Positions 47,713-59,614 of a DNA stretch of 64,000 nt are shown piece by piece (position 1 is the first letter of the stretch; every line of letters begins with the position of its first letter). The notes under the pieces were generated by a model that did no database searches, had not been told where the DNA came from, and was given only the letters and a program-made list of their open reading frames with translations. The position numbers and the translations under genes were made by a program. Origin of the DNA: Benincasa hispida (lineage: Eukaryota > Streptophyta > Magnoliopsida > Cucurbitales > Cucurbitaceae); NCBI RefSeq assembly GCF_009727055.1, contig NW_024064356.1, positions 813,206 through 877,205 of the forward strand. The letters are read 5' to 3'.

Positions 47713-49615
47713 TGAAGGGTCTCATTGAAGAGAACTTTGAACGGAAGTAAGATCATCCCAATTTCCATTTTTCATAGAAAGAAATTTTTACAGAAAAGAA
47801 TCCCTTGATAAAAAAACGAACCCTACCACGATTGCAACTTTGGTATTCTCAGGTAGAGAATTCATGAGTGATGGACTCTGGCTATTTTGGAATAAGGGAA
47901 TGAATTGAGGCTAGAGAGAATGATGAGGAATTGTGATTGATCTCTAAGAACAACTCTCACCAAACATTTCTGTCTTTTTCGTACTTAGTGAAGAAGGAGA
48001 CTCTCTCCTTTCAAAAATGCCAAATAAACTTCAACCACCCACTTACTAGGGTGGAGAGGAAAAAGGGGAAGGCCTCCTAGTTCAAATAAATTAATTTTAA
48101 TATATAAATAATAAACTTAATTTATATAAAATAAATATTTAATATATATAAACATGATAACTAACTTATCATAATATNAAATTAATTTTAATATATAAAT
48201 AATAAACTTAATTTATATAAAATAAATATTTAATATATATAAACATGATAACTAACTTATCATAATATATATATATATATACTTATAACTTATAATTTTA
48301 ATATTGTATCATATACAATATAACCTATAGTTTCTTTTCCCTCTCATATGACATTTAATATAAATCACATTTATATTAAATTTAACAATTATGAATCCAA
48401 CTCATATAATTAATATTTGAATCTTATTCAAATATTCATTTCCTCTCATAATGTATCAAATACATTATACTAATTATATCATATATAATTAAAATAACTT
48501 AATTATATCATATATAATTAAATCTCTCAATTAATTTGAACAATTCAAATTAATACAAAAACTTATTCTCATTTAATTCTATTGAACTATAAGGGTATCT
48601 CATGGACCTGTAGCTTGAAGCTCCAACGGTACATGAATAATTAATCAAACTCTTTAGTTAACTTATTCATCATCCGTTAACTGTCGGGCTATCCACTAAA
48701 GATCGACACCTGTACTTTTCGCACTACAAATATATTTCTGTGTCCATTGGATATAACCAATCAATAATACAATGACTCTTCATAAATTGTTCGTAACTAC
48801 TGCTGGGCCAAAATTACTGTTTTGCCCCTATAGTTACATCTAACTTCTTAAGTACCACTGATCCTTCTAATGAACAATAGATCATAGTTCAATTATGACT
48901 AAACCCCTCTCGAGCCAGGAGAGGGTGTGGTACCACATGGTTCAAGCCCCGAAATCATCCCTTAAGGGAGTAATTTATTTACTTACCTCGACCTCGGGGA
49001 AGGAGTGAATTCGTTCTTGTGTAGTTGTGTTCCCAACTCCCCAATCAGACGAATCCCTAAAATGGTAGGTTTATTGAGTCGGCGATCTCGCCACTCTCAC
49101 CCATATAGATCAAAGAACTGCCTTCATAGGCAGGAGTTCACATCTCACTAAGGATTCAGATCATGTTACCTATGGTTATCCTAGTGAAATGTAAGTCTCT
49201 ATTATGAACGACGTTATATAATGAGACTAAACATTTCATGGCCCGGTCTTATACAAACTTCTTTTATATAGAATATCCCCGCTCATATGTGTATACATAA
49301 ATGATTAGGATAAGATCATTTGTAGCACTTTACAACAATTGTAACACCTACAAAATGGGCTATACTCGTAGTGTCACCAAGATAAGGTACCTAACCTTAT
49401 CCATCTACTACAGACCATTTAGGTTATCACTTAAACATGATCCACCCGTATGTCTCTACATACATGTTTAAGCCACAAGATAACCTTGGATGTTAGTTTA
49501 TTGTTTGTGGTTAATACAAGTAAAATATAGAATAAAATATCATATATTTTATTAAGTAAACAATGGGCTTGTTCAAAACATTTATCCTATGAGATTTAGG
49601 ACATCAGTCCCAACA
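47713..49615 (-). mobile_element. Solo LTR of a copia-type element, minus orientation
   Basis: On minus it begins TGTTGGGACTGATGTCC and ends CCCTTCA, the TG...CA form of an LTR. The same five bases, attat, lie outside each end (47708-47712 and 49616-49620). No coding sequence or second LTR is seen, so it is a solo LTR left by recombination between the two LTRs of one insertion. It is homologous to all the LTR pieces at 1-6600. The true length is about 1812 bp once the 91 artefact bases at 48178-48268 are removed. Confidence 0.85.
48178..48178. other. Single N between exact 90-base copies
   Basis: 48088-48177 equals 48179-48268 exactly. It is an unmerged contig overlap inside the solo LTR, not a biological tandem repeat. 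Confidence 0.9.
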
Positions 49616-49620
49616 ATTAT

Positions 49621-51440
49621 TGTCACGAGTTATAAATCATTTTTATTAGTATTTGTCACGTCAATTTTTAGAACTATATATATATTTTTCTTATCGATGA
49701 CAAATCTTTCTATTGACAAAAATATCAATTGAAATGTTTATGGTAGAATCAATAAGTGGTGTATAGATTGTTGCAAATATCCTAATTTTATTTTCATAAT
49801 ATTTCCATTTGAATAAGAAGGGTATATATTAGAACTCAATTCAAGACATTTTACATAAAATCACTAATATATTCATCAAATACTTAACTTGAACAAATAT
49901 TAGGTCAATAAATATAAATTACATTTTTCCTTTAAAAAACATATATAGTTTTTTTGAAAAAAATATTAATTTATACTCTAAATTTTGGGATATATCAATT
50001 TAAACTCTGAACTTTTGTAAGTGTATCAATTTACACAATCCATTATATTCATTTGGAAGACATTGTGTGAAAAATAGTAATCATTAAACTTCTAAACTTT
50101 CATAAATTAATCAATTTTAGAGTTTTATTCATAATCTATGAAAATCGTCAATGCATTTATTCTAATCGTGTATTTTGTAAAACCGACATTTGAAGAAGTT
50201 TACACACGTTTAAGAAATAATGCATTGATTTTCAAAGGGTCCAAGTTGATTGACTTATAAAAGCTTAAGAGTTTAATTGATTGAAATTATAAGTTTCATA
50301 TTATATTGATCGAATGAAATTTAGACGAAAGTGTAAATTGATATAATTTAAAAATTCAAAATTTAAATGGTTATAACTCTCTTTGCACTCATTTTTACTT
50401 ATGTGCAAGAAGATATATTCCACTATGATATAACAAATATAAAAAATTAGGTCATATAGGACCATTGTCATTCTCAACCTACAATGAATAATGGATACTA
50501 CTAAAAAAGTTAGCTTCTTAACACTCTCCTTGGTGGTTCTATTTTATAAACATTTTTATTCTCATGGAAAATGTCTATCACTTTTATATCTCACTGTTTT
50601 TCATTATTCATTATTTAAAACAAGGAAAAAAAAATCAATTTAATCCTAACAAAAATTTAGATTTTATCAATTGAAAATTTAAACTTTAGTCAAATCAATT
50701 TAGACCCATCTAAAGATTTCATTCGGCAATATTCTTGGATAAAAATTTGATTGTAGTAATTCATTGTCAACGAGACCATGCAAGTTAATTGTTAATAGAT
50801 GTAGTTCGATAATAATTAACATATTAAGAGATCTTTAGAACAATACAAAAAATCAGCAATTCTGAAAAAAAAAAAAAAAAAATCTACTACTCTTACTCTA
50901 TATACCCTTTTGAAAAAAGAAATATAAACTTCCAAACACATAATCGATTGATATATTGTTTTATTTCAAATTACTACACATCATTCATAAACATCGTTGA
51001 CAACGAGATGAATAAAAGGAACAGAAGGAAGAAAATTTTCCAAACTACCGTAGTACTAGAAATGGTTTTCTGTGTTACAGTGAAGTTGCTAGGTTGCAAG
51101 ATAGGCCCCTCGTGCATGTGAGGAATTTCATGCAAAATTGACAATAGAGGAAAGAAAACAAACCATGTTCATCAAATCTCCCAAAATCAAACAAAACTTT
51201 TCAATTGGGAAATAAAACAACAACAAAAGATTTGCTTATTCCTTCTACCAATTCATACTTCTTTTTCTTCCTCAAAGATTTAAAGATTCTTCTTCTTCTT
51301 CTTCTTGCTCTGTATTTTCAGTGTTCTTGAGAGATTTTCACATTCAAATTTCACAAACGAATCGCCGCAGAGACAAATCTGCCGCCTTGCCGACAGAATC
51401 GAAATCATTATTGCACATTACAAAAAGGGTGGGGGGAAAA
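49621..51440. other. Intergenic sequence upstream of the AHK1-like gene
   Basis: AT-rich with no supported frame. A CTT-rich tract at 51285-51310 lies in the probable leader or proximal promoter of the kinase gene. About 50640-50710 and 49960-50030 hold common plant low-copy repeats ('aatttaaactctgaac'). Confidence 0.45.
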
Positions 51441-52432
51441 ATGTCAAGAAATCTCGATCATCATCTTAGGTAAAAAGTAATTGGTTCTTCTTTAATTTTT
51501 TTTCTCTTTACTTCATAATGATTCAATGGCGATTCTTATCTTTTCCTTTAAAGTCAAAAGTTGTATGGCTGAATCAAGCAAATTTGAACCCTTCTTTTAT
51601 GATTTCTTTTTGTGGGTTTAAAGAGTAAATTGATAATCAGACACGTATTTTGTTTGATATTCCAGAATCCAAGAAATCCCAATAGTTTTATAGGGTTTTA
51701 AAGAGGGAATGTCCTTTTTGGGCTGTACAGAATCATTTCAATCTATACTATTCCTTTTTCTTCTTTGTTTATTTGAAATGGAACTCTTCTGCTTTATCTT
51801 CATTTTGTGGTCATTTGTTAAAGAAATCAACGATCAAATATGAAAAAAGAAATGTAAAGCAATAGAAGATGAATACACCGATGTTCACTAACCGTGTTAG
51901 CTACGTCTACAAGTAGGGATATTACAATTGAAGAGATGTCTCTAAAATTAACGAGTTTATATAGTGCATTTCTCTAAATTCTTGGATCAAAATTAGAACA
52001 AATCATGAGATCCAATACTTAATCATTCAAAATACTAAATAACATATTTAAGACATTTTAACATCATTAAATTTTGTCTAGGTTTTGGACTCTAGAAGTT
52101 AATGGGGGTTTGTGATTTTGAAATATAGTAATTGGATAAAGGAGAAGAGATAAGTGGCAGTGGAAACTGTGGGATGAGGAATAAAACCCACCACCTCCTT
52201 TGGCACTTTGAAAAAAAGAAAGAGAGAGAGTTTTCTAGCAGATATGCCTCTTGCCTTGAAAAAGTGGGAAGTGACAAAGGGAGCAGTATATTTAAAAACC
52301 TCCACCCAATTGCACACATTCTCTTCTTGACACATACACTCAGATTTACACCAAAACCAGACCCTTTCTGCAAAAAAATGTATATCTTTTTATAGCTTCA
52401 GTATTAATGGCAGAAGAGGATACCCCATCTGA
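51441..52432 (+). promoter_or_regulatory. Possible spliced upstream ORF of the AHK1-like gene
   Basis: An ATG at 51441 opens MSRNLDHHL and meets a donor-like site at 51469/51470 (cttag|gtaaaaagt). An acceptor (cttcag) ends at 52401. Joined, the frame runs on to a TGA at 52430-52432, overlapping the main start at 52407 in another frame. The upstream ATG has A at -3, while the main ATG has T at -3. This could limit kinase translation. The splice is predicted by eye only. Confidence 0.35.
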
Positions 52433-55400
52433 AAGTTCTTCTTCTTCTTCAGCTCTCACCTCTCCAATGTCCACGCCCTTGAGGAAGGTGTTTTGTAGAA
52501 TTTCAGGCCTAGCAACTTCTCTGAGAAGAAACACAGCCCCTCATAGCAGAAGAATATTTCACAGAGATGTTGAACAACAGGAGTTTCAATATGCAAGCTC
52601 TCATTGCCTTTCTTCTTACTACAGTGTCTTTGTTGCTCGTCTTGCCATAATGGTTAGTCTTCATTTCCTGAAATGATCTGAAACTCATTCAAGTTCAAAC
52701 TAATACCACCCACTTGTGGAAACGTCTGATCAGTGTTATTATACAGCAGTTCTTCTTTTCCATTTATACACGTTTCACTTTTGTGTTAGACCCATTGGAG
52801 ACTCTTACCTTCATTTCTATACTTTTGATACCTTTCTTCTGATTCTTACCTCTGACCTCTAAAGTCTATCTAGATCGTAACTTTTTGCTTCTAGTTATAC
52901 ATATCAGTGCCTTTCAGCTTGATTGTAAGTCTTGACAGTGCAATAATACTGGCAGTGATGATTTATTACATTAAAATACAGGTGATGCTAGCTATTTTGA
53001 TTGGGCTGCTGACAATACTCACATGGCATTTCACGAAGAGCTACACAGCACAGTCTCTGGACAGCTTAGCATATGGTCTTCGTCATGAACTGCTGCAGCG
53101 CCCGATCTTACGGATGTGGAGTGTGTTGAATTCCACAGCTGAAATAACCACAGCTCAGGTTAAGCTCTCGGAATATGTAATGAAGAAGTACAGCAAGCCC
53201 GTGAATCAAGCAGAGCAAGTTGAGGTTATTTTCTTATCCTTTGTCTGATTTACCTTTCATACTTTTGGCTCTGTATTCATGTTTCAAATGTCTGTTCTTT
53301 TATGTAGCTGTATGAAGCAATGAGGGACGTTACTTGGGCGATGTTTGCAAGTCGAAAAGCTCTTAATGCCATAACCATCAATTACAAGAATGGCTTTGTC
53401 CAGGCATTCCATCGAGATCATAGAAGCAACAATACATTTTATATTTACTCAGATCTTGCAAACTATTCCATCAGTGCCACTCAATCATATAATATCAATC
53501 GGCTTTCGTCTGGTGAAGGGTGGTCGGAGCCACCCATACTTGGCAATGTTTCTGCAAAATGGTTTCGGGAACCGCTTGATCCTATTAGTGGTGAGAAGAT
53601 CGGGAAAGCGAGGCAAATCCCACCCGAGGACTTGATTAATATTGCTGGCATTTCACAGGTGGCAGATGGTGTTGCCTCATGGCATGTTACTGTGAGTAAG
53701 TACATGGATACACCATTGCTTTCGGCAGCTCTGCCTGTTTCCGATGCTTCAAATGAAAGCATAGTTGCAGTAGTGGGCGTTACGACCGCACTTTATAGCG
53801 TAGGTCAACTTATGAAGGAGCTTGTTGAGTTCCACAGTGGACATATTTATCTAACCTCTCAAGAGGGCTACTTGCTTGCTACTTCGGCCAATGCTCCCCT
53901 GTTAAGAAATACATCAAGGGGTCCAAAGCTTATGATGGCTGTCGATTCCCAGGACGATGTGATTCGATTAGGAGCTGAGTGGTTACAGAAAACCTACGGA
54001 AACAATTTTCCTCCTGGTCATGAGGTCCATGAGGAGAATGTCAAGCTTGGTGATAAGCAATATTACATCGACTCGTTTTTTCTTAATCTAAAGAGGCTTC
54101 CTATTGTAAGTTTCATCATCTATCCATCGACTCTCTTTTTATCAACTAGTTACAAACTTAACAGGATTCTGAACTGTGTTTTGTTTTCTGTAGGTGGGGG
54201 TTGTCATCATTCCTAGACAATACATAATGGGAAAGGTAGACGAGAGAGCTTACAAAACATTGGTTATACTGATTTCTGCATCCTTATGCATCTTAGTTAT
54301 TGGATGTCTATGCATTTTGATTCTGACGAAAGGAGTATCTAAGGAAATGAAACTAAGGGCAGAACTAATAAGCCATCTTGATGCAAGAAGAAGGGCGGAG
54401 GCATCTAGTAATTACAAGAGTCAATTTCTGGCGAATATGAGGTGAGTTGATTTAAAATGATGGGCAAACGTCTTATTGACTTTTATTCATTGCATGAGGA
54501 GGCGTGTGTGTCTGCTCATGTTTATAAAAATTCAAGTACAATATTGAAGGGCTATTGAGAGAGAGATTTTGTATTGATAATTGCTCAAATTTGATCCATC
54601 GTATGTTTTATCCCAAGTTTTACTTTACTGACAAAACCTTCCCCCCCTCATGATATTGCAGTCATGAGCTGAGGACACCAATGGCTGCAGTAATTGGACT
54701 GCTTGACATTCTAATGTGTGATGACTGTCTCAATAATGAACAATTTGCGACGGTGACTCAGATTAGAAAATGCTCAACAGCCCTACTCCGACTCCTTAAC
54801 AACATTCTAGATCTAAGCAAGGTAATACGAACATGCTTCATTAGTTCTACCAAATTTTCTGCCAAATTTTGCAGTTATGGTGTGTGAGACCACATCCTAA
54901 TTATTATTATGCACATAATCACATAGGTTGAATCTGGAAAGCTGGTTTTGGAAGATGCAGAGTTTGATCTGGGACGAGAACTCGAAGGGCTTGTTGATAT
55001 GTTTTCTGTGCAGTGCATTAATCATAATGTGGAAACTGTATTAGATCTCTCGGGTATGATTTCTCGTCACTAATTGATTCAGCTACAATTTGTGCAGTGC
55101 TAAAATAAAATACTATTCTTTTAGACGACATGCCGAAATTAGTTCGAGGAGACTCTGGTCGAGTTGTTCAAATATTCACAAACTTGATTAGCAATTCTAT
55201 CAAATTCACAACTAGTAAGTGGTCTTTTTTATCACTAGTTTTTCTCATCAAACAATCGAAAAAATTATTCTGTTATTAAGAAGTATGCTTGATCAACTGT
55301 TTCAAATGACTTGCAATGCAGCTGGTCACATCATTCTTCGAGGGTGGTGTGAGACGTCAAATACTCTTAAAGAAATGGGAAAGTTCTGTATGGATCAGAA

Positions 55401-58081
55401 GAAATCACGGTTTCCTAATCGGACAAAGATGAAACAACAGGGAGACCACACAAAGAATGCTTTCAAGAAAGATAACAAAATGACCTTGTGGTTTGAACTT
55501 GATGACACAGGCTGCGGTATGTCAAAAGCCAATCAGAAAAAACTTGATAAGAAAAGAATTATGTATACGGTCATATAGAATGAATATGGTTTCCTTTGCT
55601 TTCTAGATGCTAAGAAAAACTGTTTTCTCTGCACCGTATAGGGATCGATCCAAGCAAATGGGAGTCTGTTTTTGAAAGCTTTGAGCAAGCAGATCCCTCG
55701 ACAACCCGAACGTGAGTAATTAACAGTTGAATATAATAGTTGAATTGTAAATTTTTATTTCTAAATATACTGTCAGAGTTTTTATAGTTCAATATCTAGT
55801 ATAAATATATTTACTATATCAGTAATCATAACAAAAAAGTAGAGTTTACATATCCTATGATTCAAAATTCTCAAAATGTTATATTTTTCAGGCATGGTGG
55901 CACCGGTCTTGGACTATGCATCGTACGTACCTTGGTGAGTTTAACCTATCAAAATTTTTGCTTATTGCTCATCAGCTATGTAATATACATGCTTAGAGCT
56001 CCTATCAAAAGAAAGAAAATTAAAAACCATTCATGCTTAGAGCTTTTCCATAGGCATCTATTTATCTAATTATTCTGAGACCAATAACAGGTTAACAAAA
56101 TGGGTGGAGAAATCAAGGTTGTAAAGAAAAACGGCCCAGGAACTCTAATGCGACTTTATTTGGTTCTCAGCACACCTGTAGATGCCACAGATCATCACTG
56201 TCAGTTTGATTTTGCAAAACATAATGCGGTGGTGAGTGAAGAAATCTAATCTTAATTGAGTGATAAATAGATATTTTGATAGGGGGAAGTATTGTCTAAT
56301 GAGTAAGAAAATGAAAATTGTTTTAAATACTTCTGAGTGGTATGTAAAAATTTTCCAAGAACAAACAGTATGGAGCTATGTTAAGAAAACAGTGCTCTTT
56401 TTAAGAACAGAAATCAAGCCAAAACAGGTTTTGGCAACGGAAAGGAAACATTGCTTTCTCTTGTTTTCCTTGAGTTTGATTTCAGGCATGGCACAATTCT
56501 CAAAACAAGAATTATGCTCTCGTTAATATTGATGTTTTTATGTACAAATGCAGGTACTGCTTGCACTCCGTGGCAGCATGAGTCGCTTTATCACGTCACA
56601 ATGGCTTCGTAAAATCGGACTGTTCACTTTAGAGGCTTCAGAGTGGAATGAATTAACACTAATCCTTCAAGAACTCTTTCAAGCTAGAAGTTCCGAAAAT
56701 AGAAAGGGATTTAGTCCACAAGATTCACTAGGTGAAACATTACGAGCTGAGTTAACGAGAATTAAAGATATGAAAAGCCAAATGTTTATCATTGTTGCCG
56801 ATATTGGGATATTGGACTTGAGCACGGATATTTGGAAGGACCAACTTTACTTCCTTGACAAGTACTCTGGAAAAGCAAAATTTGCCTGGATGTTAAACCA
56901 TGATACATCCAACGCTATAAAAATGGAGCTTCGGGGAAAAGGGCACATTATAATGAACAATAAGCCACTGTACAGATCAAAAATGATTCATATTTTGGAA
57001 GCTGTTATGAAGGACAGAAATCTTGAGTTGCAGAGGAAAAATGCTTTAAGAACTGCATCAAAAGAAGGGGATTATCATGAATGTCTTGAAATTGATTCCA
57101 CTCAGTTTGAAACTGCCAGCTCTGATGATTCTGATGTATCTGAACTTGGGAATTATAACTCTCACTGTGCAACATTTCAAGTCAGAGACGGCAAAGAAGA
57201 AACAACACCGAAACCATGTCAGTCACCATTTCTGCCCATTAACAATAGTTTAGTCGAGTTAACTCATGTAAATTCGATCGAGAGTAATGTGAGGACCGGC
57301 GATCGGTGTGACACGAGACAAAACTCATCAATGCCTCAGTGTCAAAGTTCTGAATCCAATGGACAGGACTTAGGATGCAACTATCCTAAAAGCCAAGGAG
57401 AATCACATTCTAAGAACGTTCAAGGTAAGAAATCTCTTGAAGGGCTACGCATTTTGCTTGCAGAAGATACCCCGGTTCTCCAAAGAGTAACGACCATAAT
57501 GCTCGAAAGGATGGGAGCCACGGTCATTGCTTTTGGAGATGGATTGCAGGCTGTTGAAGCTCTGACTACCATGCTCAGTGCTGAAGAGCAAAGAAGAGAA
57601 TTCCCGACAAGATATGACTTGATTTTAATGGATTGCCAAGTAAGTACCAAACTACAGTTTCCCTCCATGAACAAAAATTGAGATATATTGTCTTTGCACT
57701 TTAGAGAGTTGCTTTGACTGATAGATGATGAACATGAACCTAAATTGATCCCAGATGAACTGCAAACCTCAATCCACGCCGTCATATGAAGCACGACGTA
57801 AAGTTTCTTATGATCTATTCCATATACTTATAAAGCTTATAAAACTTTCTTCATTTTTGAAACAGATGCCCAAGATGGATGGCTATGAAGCAACAAAAGC
57901 AATTAGGAAGCTAGAAGTGGGAACGAGCCTTCACGTTCCGATCGTAGCACTGACAGCCCACGCAATGTCGTCAGATGAAGCTAAATGCTTGGAGGTAGGA
58001 ATGGATGCATACCTAACAAAGCCAATTGACTATAAGCTGATGGTATCCACCATACTTTCCCTCACTCAGAGAAGAGTCTAA
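52407..58081 (+). CDS. AHK1: Hybrid histidine kinase, AHK1-type osmosensor
   Basis: AHK1 is a plasma-membrane sensor kinase for osmotic stress that passes phosphate to HPt proteins. Thirteen exons close to 1220 aa: 52407-52652, 52982-53224, 53308-54105, 54194-54441, 54662-54821, 54927-55053, 55125-55214, 55322-55516, 55642-55711, 55892-55934, 56091-56231, 56554-57639, 57866-58081. Residues 1-75 are cytosolic and Ser-rich. Membrane helices lie at about 76-101 and 452-473 and enclose a large extracellular sensor. The phospho-accepting His513 is in [11 protein letters not shown]-binding boxes follow: N631 in [14 protein letters not shown] (699-703) and GGTGLGL (728-734). The C-terminal receiver has Glu1091/Asp1092, phospho-accepting Asp1147 in LILMDCQ and Lys1201 in YLTKPID. 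All key residues are present. The length nearly equals Arabidopsis AHK1 (1207 aa), and similarity is visible throughout, including the [18 protein letters not shown] block. Confidence 0.96.
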
Positions 58082-59614
58082 AACACATTGCTTACGATTT
58101 TCAAGCTACCCTAAGTGCTAATGTTCTCAGTTTTGCAAATCAAAACGAAGTCACTTTCTAACTAAACAACAGGAGTAGAGAAGGCCTTTAAGGGTCCGAA
58201 GGTTGCATGTATTTTAGAGATCGGTTTCTTGACCAAGAGTATGACGATTTAGATAAGGAATTTGCTCAAAATGATGCAAATTCTATGTTTGATGGCAGTA
58301 GAGATGAGTTGCTGCCAGAACTAGGTAGGTTCTTTCTGTCTCTTGAACTTTATATATTTTGTAGGACAGATGAAAGGGTGGTTTAAGTTTTCCCACTTTT
58401 TGTAATTAATAGTGAGAAAACAAAGTAATATATGATGTAAAACAACATTCCATGTGCAAGTAAATTAAGAATAAGAGGGGAAATAAGCTCTCCTCTTTCA
58501 TAACAATTCTATAAGATCATTTTTCTCTTTCTTTTCTTTCCTTTTTAAGAGCGAAAATTCAAATCACATGCTCCTTGATCAGTAACATATATCGTATGCT
58601 AGTTGAGTTATGCACACTTGAAAAATTGATACTTTTATTGTTCATCACATTACCTTTATTGAAAAATCGACATTACAAATTCAAGAAGAATTTAAAAGAT
58701 ATTTGAACAATCAACTGATTTTATTACATACAATTAAAGATCTACTAGAAATAAATTTAATTTTTTTTTAAACAAAGAAAAAAATAGACAGAACAAGGAG
58801 GCGAGAATTTTATTTTATTAACTTCAAATGCTACACTAACAAAAAAAAAAAAAAATTATTACTTCAGGAATGTTTTAAATATATTTCTCAAAATATAGAG
58901 ACGTTTTAAATCTATTCCTAAGAACTCGGGACTAAAAAAATACATTTTAAAACTTTAATGACCAAGTGAACTTATTTCTAAAATTTTATGGACTATCAAG
59001 GCAATTTTCTCAAAACTATTTAATGAGGGTGGTGGCCTCTGAAAACCGTTATATGTAGATTGAAAAATATACATACCTTCTAATAACACTAGATACAAAT
59101 TTGAGGTATGATAATCACGTCGTAGTGGTCTCATCCAATAACTAATTTCTCATGTCGTGCTAAAATGAGCTTAGCTCAATAATAATTGGTTTGATCTCGA
59201 ATATTTGATCCCTCATCCCTACACTTAACGTCTTAACCTAAAACCAAACGTCAACCTTAGAAATAGAAGCTATATCGAGCATAGAGATTTGCGATTCGAA
59301 TCTTTCACCTCATATGGTATAAAAAGGAATTAGAATTAGAATATCAACACTACCATCACTCAACTAGTTTATGCATATATCCTTGATTTAGATAGAGATA
59401 AATACATGCATGTATGGTACACACTTTGAAATTATAATTTATTTTCTTAAAAAAAAAAACGTAAAATTGAAAACAAAACAACATTAACTTGTTAGGAAAG
59501 AAAAAGGAAGTGCAAAAAGGAATTCCAAATGCAAATAAACCCAAGTGGGCATCTCAGAGCTTAACAAACTCCTCTTCATCAAGTTCCAATTTTTCTTGTT
59601 TCTTCACTAGGAAA
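58082..59614. other. Intergenic sequence between AHK1 and PAD1
   Basis: The kinase 3' region lies first. About 59155-59215 has 'gcttagctcaataataattgg' in part and a 'ctcgaatatttgat' block, which faintly recall tRNA-derived boxes A and B of a SINE; this is too weak to call. The PAD1 leader occupies the last 100 bases or so. Confidence 0.45.

Noticed and set aside
59155..59215. Possible tRNA-derived SINE boxes
   Set aside because: Box A-like and box B-like strings are imperfect, there is no cloverleaf, and no poly-A or target duplication was found.
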